NCBI RefSeq assembly: GCF_030272615.1
Contig: NC_081411.1
Location: 836,988,136-837,052,135 of the forward strand
DNA: 64,000 nucleotides
Reading direction: 5' to 3'
Source of the DNA: Cryptomeria japonica
Taxonomy: Eukaryota > Streptophyta > Pinopsida > Cupressales > Cupressaceae
Translations under genes and position numbers: made by a program
Notes under the pieces: model-generated
Seen by the model: only the letters and a program-made list of their open reading frames with translations
What the model was told of the DNA's origin: nothing
The model's database searches: none
In this document: positions 57,148 through 64,000 of the stretch, piece after piece
Numbering within the stretch: the stretch's first letter is position 1
How the letters are laid out: every line of letters begins with the position of its first letter

Positions 57148-58788
57148 CTACATAAGAACTGCCCTTAAACCCTCTAGGGAAGCATCTGTACAAACCATGA
57201 AGTCAGCTGAAGGATCTAGTACAACAAGGATAGGAGTGCTAGTAAGTGCCTTCTTGAGTTCCTGAAAGGCCTTCTCGCACTTCTCTGTCCACTCAAATTT
57301 CTTCCCTTTACGCTGAAGAGAAGTAATAGGGTGTGCGACTCTGGAGAAACCCTTGACAAAACGTCGGTAATACCCTGCTAAACCCATGAAACTTCTGACC
57401 TCTGTCACACTGGTAGGCGCTGGCCAATCCATAATAGCCCTAATCTTTGATGGGTCAACTGAGATCCCATCACCGGAAATAACGTGCCCAAGGTACTTAA
57501 CCTCAGACCGAAAGAAAGCACACTTTGATAGACTACCAAACAACTGATTATCCCGCAAACACTGCAATACCTGTTTCAGGTGCTCCTCATGCTCCTTCTC
57601 ATTCCGAGAATATATCAGTATATCATCGAGGAACACAACAACAAAACGGTCCAAAAAGGTACGGAACACCCCATTCATGAGGCTCATAAAAACTGCTGGG
57701 GCATTCGTAAGTCCGAAGGGGACTACGGTAAACTCGTAGTGACCATATCTAGTGTGAAATGCGGTCTTGTGGATATCACTTTCCACTATTCTCAACTGAT
57801 GGTATCCTGACTTCAGATCTATTTTGGAAAATACTTTGGCACCCTGAAGCTGGTCAAATAAGTCATCAATTCTAGGCAAAGGATATCGGTTCTTGATGGT
57901 TACTTTATTTAGCTGTCGATAATCCATGCACAATCGAAGAGATCCATCCTTCTTCTTAATGAAGATGACTGGTGCACCCCATGGGGATATGCTAGGAAGG
58001 ATATGACCCTTCTCAAGAAGTTCCTCGAGCTGAATTTTAAGTTCATTAAGCTCATTTGTGGTCATTCTATAAGGTGCTATGGAAACTGGCTCGGCTCCTA
58101 GTACTAGGTCTATATGAAAATCAATCTCTCTACGGGGAGGCATTCCCGGTAACTCTGAAGGAAATACATCTGAATATCCCTTAAGGATAGGATGGTCATT
58201 GAGCGATGTTTCTTTTTCCTCCTCTTCCCCTCTATCACTGATAGTGATAGCAAAAAGCTGACATCCCTTCTGCATGCTCCGCTTAAGCTGCATTGCAGAG
58301 ATCATACGAAGAGACACGGGCCTCTGAATCCCGGTGATAACTATGGGCGAACCATGATCATCCTCACACTCGATCCTTTTCAGGCAGCAATCCATCTTGG
58401 CCTTGTGAGCATAAAGCCAATCCATGCCAAGTACGATTCCGTAAGACCCAAGTGGAGTCACTCTAAGGTCTACTAAAGTGGTGGTCTTGCCAATCTGCAG
58501 CTGACATGCCCTAACCTCTGATTCCACTGACACTCTAGCCCCTGAAGCTAATTCCACTTCCCAACTGACACCCTGCCTAGTTGCCACTAGCCCGCAACGC
58601 TCCACAACCGATGGAGATATAAAGGAGTCAGTAGCTCCTGAATCAAACAAAATAGATACATTGTTACCTTTGATTATACCTGTGGATTTGATAACCGTGG
58701 CCTGATGCTCATCCTGGTGGTTGTCAACCGCTGCGAATACTCTATGGGACCTGCCCATATCACCAACTGTTGGCTCTGAAGCAGCCAT
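57148..58788 (-). pseudogene. Element 8 protease and reverse transcriptase
   Basis: 546 open codons between stops at 58789 and 57148. Protease: [20 protein letters not shown] (DSGA at residues 49-52), [102 protein letters not shown] (FLDD about residues 386-389), [16 protein letters not shown]. Then the RNase H start [11 protein letters not shown]. All active-site residues are present. The open stretch starting with MAAS is only bounded by a stop, so that Met is not the natural start. Confidence 0.93.
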
Positions 58789-58791
58789 TCA

Positions 58792-60117
58792 CTGACTCCC
58801 TACCACCTGTCCCTGAGGGCAATCCCTCGCCATATGCCCCATGGCTCCACATGTAAAGCAAGCACCCAGTACCTGAAACTGGGCACCCTGAGGCCTAGAG
58901 AATGCCTGACCTCCTTTCCTACTGGATCCGTTGTACCCACCCCTGGAGGACTGTTGAGTCCCTGCCGGCTGTGTGTACTGCCCCTGTGCTCTCTGATCAC
59001 GTTACTATCCCTGAGTCTACCACTACTTGGGCTTGGAGCCCTGCTGATACTGTGGAGGCTTCTGCCTCTGGTTCTGTGGTGTCTGTTGTGGAGGAGGGGG
59101 TTTGGAGAACCCCTGAGAATTTCGGTTGTTCCCTTTCCAATGTGGTTTCTGGAATCCATAAGTCTGAGGTGTGGGATTTCGGTTCTGAAACCGATCCCTA
59201 TTGTCCTGTGGTCTGACTTGAATTTCCTCAACAATCAGTGCCTTCTCTATAGCAACCCGAAGGCTCTCTGGTGCGGACATCCTAACAGGCCCGGCTATAC
59301 CGGCATTTAATCCCCTGATGAAGTGGTCTACAAGAAGTTTCTCATCCTTTAGATAATCTACATATGGCAACAACTCAAACAATTTACTCTCATACTGGGT
59401 TACTGACAACCTTTTTTGTTGGAGATCATGAAATTTGTCTATACGACATTGCCTGAAGTGTTCTGATAGGTACCTCTCACAGAACTTCTCTGTGAATATC
59501 TCCCAAGTGAGTGTATCAGGAATTAATCCGCATTTGTACTCTTCCTGTCTCCACCAAGTGGAGGTTGTCCCTCTCAGAAGATGAACTGCAACACGTGCTT
59601 TCAAGTTGCTCTCATAAGAATGCAATGCAAAGCACCTCTCAAGACTCAGAAGCCATGCCTCAGCCTCTAGTCCATCTATAGAACCTCTGAAGGATGGTGG
59701 TTGGAGGCGCATGACCTCCTTGATGAGATCTCCTGGATCTCGACGACCTCTCTCGAAATAAACTAGTTCCACCACTGGAGGTGGTCCTAGCATATGCACT
59801 GACTCTGGCTCATTTCCACCCTGACTCTCTACAGGAATCGGAGCTGGGCTCCTGCTTCATTCTCTATCAACAGATCTATGACTCCCAGAGTCATGACTCC
59901 TAACCTAAGGGTTCTCTGCTGGGATCCTTTCCTGAACAATGCCAATAAGATTCTGAATGGCTGCTAAGAGGTCTCGGTTAGGTTCATTTGGCTGTTTGGG
60001 AGGTGCTTCTGGGTTCTCCTCTAGAACCGATGCCTCCTTCTCTACCTCATCGCGTGCTATGCACACACGTCTAGGACCCCGTCCACGCTTGCGAGCTTGT
60101 CACATCGTCGGAGGCAT
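58792..60117 (-). pseudogene. Element 8 Gag with zinc knuckle
   Basis: MPPTM then a TGA at 60100; basic RKRGRGPRR stretch; two more stops; then the open part 59023-59799 with PPSFRGSIDGLEAEAWLLSL, YKCGLIPDTLTWEIFTEKFC and FHDLQQKRLSVTQYESKLFE, the classic plant gypsy Gag (retrotrans_gag). A Gln/Pro-rich segment follows, four clustered stops (59002-59025), then the zinc knuckle CFTCGAMGHMARDC at 58819-58860. It packages RNA. Plus-strand and other-frame open stretches over 58800-59310 are shadows. Confidence 0.92.
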
Positions 60118-60255
60118 CCTAAGAGGAAAATAAGGCAAAACAATTAATTTATTTCTTTTAGAATTAAATTCAATTAAATTCAAAATTCCATTTAACAAAA
60201 TAATTTTAAAAATTCCAAGGCTAAACGTAAGTGAGTAAGGTTCCTAGTGTGGAAA

Positions 60256-60271
60256 CCTTGCTCTGATACCA
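60256..60271 (-). promoter_or_regulatory. Element 8 primer-binding site (initiator tRNA-Met type)
   Basis: The minus strand reads TGGTATCAGAGCAAGG three bases after the LTR end; the first 12 bases match the plant initiator-Met PBS. Only about 140 bp of leader separate it from the gag ATG. Confidence 0.95.
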
Positions 60272-60714
60272 AAGTGTCATGCCCAAAATTTAGGGCAAAA
60301 ATGGAACAATTTTTTTTTTAAAAAGACATACTAATTTATTAACAAGTTCACTCACACGAGAAGCATTATAGAAATTTCCATAATTAAATCCGATCTAGTT
60401 CTGAGATGAACCAAGCATCGATAGATTGTTAAATATTATTTGCAGAAAACTAACTGTTTTAAATTTATCTCCACGAGATACCTAGTCTTTGGGTTTATTA
60501 AATCAATCAAGCTAAAGGAATTAGGAGGGGAATAATTAATTTAATATCCAAAATGACTATATAGTCTAATCAACCATTTTTTAAATTTCTCTTTATTACT
60601 TACTCCAAATTTTAACCAGAATTATATATATATATATATATATATATTAATATATACATATATATATATATATATATTTATAATTAAATACTTACTCCAA
60701 AATGACCAGAATTA

Positions 60715-60718
<4 letters not shown>

Positions 60719-60775
<57 letters not shown>
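60719..60775. repeat. (TA)n microsatellite in LTR of element 8
   Basis: A pure TA run of about 57 bp; the equivalent run in the left LTR near 51980 is much shorter. Further TA/TATATAAA tracts lie at 61370-61600 and 61670-61695. Confidence 0.95.
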
Positions 60776-60777
<2 letters not shown>

Positions 60778-61100
60778 ATATATATATATATAGATACATA
60801 TATATATTTACATATATTTTATATATTTTAATTCTTTTTCAAAAGCACAATAACTTTCTAAAAATTAATCAATATTTCTCCAACCCTATTTAGGGTTCTA
60901 TATTTTTTTTTTTTATATATATAATATCAATTCTAAATTATCATAATATTTTTTAAATTCATTTTCCCTAGCCCTACCCGAGCTAGGGTTTAACCCTTTT
61001 TATTATTTCAACTGAATTTTTTTTTCCATAGGGCCGAACAAGCGGCGGCGGCCATGTTTTTGTGTAGGTTACGAAGATGGAGGCGGGGAGGGCCGTGGCG

Positions 61101-61302
61101 CCACTGTGTGGGCGCACAGTGGGCGCCGCGGCACCACTGTGTGTCCACATAGTGGGCACCGCTAGTGGCTCCCCCACTGTGTGGCCACACAGTGGCGGCC
61201 GCGGCCGTCCACTGTGTGTCCACACAGTGGGAGCCGAAGCGGCTCCACTGTGTGTGCACACAGTGGGCGCCGTGCGGCCCTCACTGTGCGTACACACAGT
61301 GG
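61101..61302. repeat. Array of six 22-bp palindromes, right LTR of element 8
   Basis: Units at 61101, 61134, 61174, 61209, 61245 and 61281, same spacing as the left array. Units at 61174, 61209 and 61245 have perfectly matching arms CCACTGTGTG / CACACAGTGG, so this copy is less decayed than the left one. Confidence 0.92.
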
Positions 61303-61396
61303 GGTCCGCGTGGACCCAAAAAAACATTTCCCCTATTTTTTATTTATTTATTTATTTATTTTAAATATATTATATATAAATATATAAATATATATT

Positions 61397-61457
<61 letters not shown>

Positions 61458-61557
61458 ATTTATATATATATATATATTTATATTTATATAAATTTATATA
61501 TATATATATATTTATATTTATATAAATTTATATTCATAGTTAAAAGGGTGATAATAT

Positions 61558-61604
<47 letters not shown>

Positions 61605-64000
61605 AAATAGATTTACATGCAACAATTTTAAACTAATATAACAAAGGAAAAGCATTAAGTTAATTCAGAAACATATATATATATATATATATATGATATG
61701 TGTTTTTTAATCAACACTAACTAAAAATACAATTTAGAAATATATTTTTAATAAATACAATATACTTCTCTAGAATAAAAAGATTCATTGATTTTTCCTC
61801 TAATAAAATATTTACATAAAACGTCTTTTTTCTTTAAAATACTTAAGATCTTTCAGCATAAATAAACTCCCATTTTGCCACAAGTAAAAGTATAGATAAA
61901 ATTTAAATGAAATCTATTCTTCTTTTTTTTTTCATAATACAAAGAAGCTTTTGCTTGCAACTCAAAATAACTTTGCTTTTACTAAAAACCAGAAGTAGAA
62001 ATAAAACAAGCTTTTCTTTTTTTTTAACAACTCTAAGATATTCTACCAATTTACAGGATGTTTCTTTGTATAGCCACAACAATAAAACTTCAAGTCTATT
62101 TTCAAGAATTACAACTTGCTTCTCTTTTCTATGAATGAGGCATACTTCTATAACAAATTTAAACAAATATCTGCAACTGAATTTAAGTATCTTCAATAAT
62201 AATCTTTTGTGTCTTTTTCATGGTTCCTATTCTCTTTCTCCTGACTTTCTTGCATAATAGAAAAACACAAATATGACCACGGAGTGCTCACCTCCTAGCC
62301 TAGGCTAACTGGTAGCCACCCCCGAGCTCGGAGAACCAATTCCTAGACGGGTAACAAATAGGCAAACACATAGAAAGCAAATGCATACAGATTTTCTAGA
62401 CACATTCCCAACTTGGCTTTCACAGCACCACACTTTGGTGATGAACTTTTTCAAAGGGTGGTAGTGGACCAATACCCTGAGGAGAACTGCAAGTATGAAT
62501 AAACCAGAAGCCACCTCATGGCACAATAAAAATATCAAGAATCTCAACCCCTTATTCCTTATGTCCCCCAAAGGCATTCTAGCCTTATATCCCTCCTTAT
62601 GACCCCCATTGCACAAACAGGCTATGCAGCAAGGGTCACACAAAGATCCCTTGTGATCGCTCTCAAAAGAGAGTCTCTCACTCGAGGGTTGTCATTGCTA
62701 CCACCCTCAAGATCCTCTTCTCTCCCAAGAGTAAGAGGTCTTGAGAAAACTCCCAAAACACATACAAATCATAATGCAAGAATACCAAAAAGATTTTCTA
62801 ACAAAAACATACAAGAACACAGATTTCTTACACCAACATACATCCAAACATAAGCAAGAAGAAAACATTAAAATGAATAACTGAAACCAACCTTAATCTG
62901 CCTAAAGGTATTATGATATTTGATGAAGAGCTGCCCAATCCACAAATCTTTTTCCTTCTACCCTTAATCAATTTTTCTATTCCATAACATTATTTTCCTT
63001 TCAAATTTTTCTCTTGTCTCCAAAAATGGAGAGTGGGTGATTACCCTCCAATTCTCAAAAATCTTGCTTAAGAAGCTCACTCTCAGAGTTCTCACAAGTT
63101 TCTAAAAAATCAAAAAGGAAAGAAAGCAAAAATGCAAAAAGACTCTCATTCCAAAAGGAAAAATCTTGATTAGATTTAACTTCCAATTTTCAATTTTCGC
63201 TCAACTCAAAAAAACCAATTTTTAAAGCGTTAAAAAGATCATTATAAAGTAGAAACTTGCCTAAAATTACCCCTAACCCCTAGGTATACCTTATGGGCTT
63301 TAGGAAACCCTATTAAACTACCCCTAGGTGTTCGTTTAACCCATTTTAAACCCCTCTGAAGTTTATTTTCGGGTCAAACATAAGTTGACCACCCCAAATA
63401 TTATAATCCCAAAGTATTTATGACAACACATTATTTTATTTAAGAAAAACTATAATTAAACACTTTCAAACCAAGAGACAAAATAAAACATTTAAATTTA
63501 AATCCACACGTGTCAAGTGGCACAAATAAAACACTTTTACAAAAATGAAACATGAAATTGTCTCTTGTGGTTTTTACACAATAAATTTAAATAACACTTA
63601 ACACTCATGCAGCATATACTGTTACGAATAAAATACAACACAAATAGGGTGTTGTCTCTCCAAATAGACAAACCCTGGCTTACGAACATACATAAGTGTA
63701 GGTTTGATTCTCCGTAATTTTCCATGGTCACATGGTAAATTTTCCTGCACATCTCAATTTACACATTAGATCTTCCAAATATCCATATATAATATAATTC
63801 AATAATATAACAATGCACATCATAACTTGCATACAATTTTTTTTATCTGCACAGATCAAATACAACTTTTACCAAGCAACTTCAAATAAGCAATTTCATC
63901 CCAATTCACATAAACTAACCATACATCATAGTTCTATATTCAAGGTAAAGTCCTGCAAATTCAATAACGACATCTATCATTGCAATATCATTCTATCTAA

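Larger units (their letters stand above)
55351..60117 (-). pseudogene. Element 8 Gag-Pol polyprotein (single frame, 11 internal stops)
   Basis: ATG at 60115-60117 to TAG at 55351-55353, 1,589 codons in one frame with no frameshift. Internal stops lie at 60100, 59905, 59857, 59023, 59017, 59005, 59002, 58789, 57148, 56125 and 55837 (lowest base of each). Each is one transition from CAG, CAA or CGA. Order: Gag, zinc knuckle, protease, RT, RNase H, integrase, C-terminal chromodomain-like segment. The single frame without a Gag/Pol shift is common in plant chromoviruses. This copy is inactive because of the stops, but otherwise well preserved. Domains are listed separately. Confidence 0.93.
51543..64000 (-). 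mobile_element. Element 8: Ty3/gypsy chromovirus-like element with 3.8-kb LTRs
   Basis: LTRs start TGTCATGCCCAAAATTTAGG at 51543 and 60275. The left LTR ends at 55340 (GAGGCCTCACA); the right one is cut by the window end at a point matching 55161, so about 180 bp are missing. The interior 55341-60274 holds a PPT, one polyprotein frame (gag, PR, RT, RNase H, IN, C-terminal chromodomain-like segment) and a PBS. Near-identical LTRs and a frame without frameshifts show a fairly recent insertion, into the ORF of element 7. Confidence 0.95.
60275..64000 (-). repeat. Element 8 5' LTR (truncated by window end)
   Basis: 3726 bp visible, closely matching 51543-55161 apart from longer AT microsatellites and scattered transitions. 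Confidence 0.95.

Noticed and set aside
60702-60893. Open frame encoding Tyr-Ile repeats
   Set aside because: A translation of the (TA)n microsatellite; no coding value.

Overview
The window is nuclear DNA of a land plant with a large, repeat-saturated genome. I find no host gene, rRNA, tRNA or bacterial-type feature in 64 kb. Nearly every stretch belongs to LTR retrotransposons, mostly nested and decayed. Primer-binding sites matching the 3' end of plant initiator tRNA-Met, polypurine tracts (PPTs), TG...CA LTR termini and pol protein motifs support this. Species cannot be read from the sequence; a gymnosperm or another giant-genome plant would fit but is a guess.

Layout. (A) 1-13407: minus-strand Ty3/gypsy element of the Tat type (gag, PR, G-patch-like linker, RT, RNase H, second RNase H, IN), badly decayed, with a repeat-rich leader. 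(1) 13408-25794: minus-strand Ty1/copia element with both LTRs, split by (2) a nested minus-strand copia element at 17887-22735. (3) 25795-29208: plus-strand gypsy-like fragment with a protease-like ORF, a PPT and an LTR. (5) 29209-46922: a minus-strand copia-like element whose LTR is split by element 4 (29507-37551, minus, perfect CACAC target duplication) and whose body is split by element 6 (39376-46212, plus). (7) 46923-51542: tandem-repeat leader plus a large ORF of unrecognised family, cut by (8) 51543-64000+, a minus-strand chromovirus-like gypsy element with 3.8 kb LTRs whose second LTR runs off the window.

Elements 4 and 6 belong to one family. They have copia-style LTRs, PBS and PPT but no integrase, reverse transcriptase or RNase H. 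Instead they encode a coiled-coil/zinc-knuckle Gag-like ORF1 and a long ORF2 of unknown function. Element 5, and probably 7, look like further elements carrying large non-pol ORFs. These are presumably mobilised in trans by autonomous elements. They are the most interesting coding content here, together with an array of six 22-bp palindromes inside the LTRs of element 8.

Decay pattern. Many internal stops are TAG/TAA/TGA where family comparison suggests CAG/CAA/CGA. This fits C-to-T decay of methylated, silenced transposons. Element 8 keeps one uninterrupted frame over 4.77 kb with only such stops, so it is comparatively young. All calls come from reading translations and repeats by eye; no database search was run.
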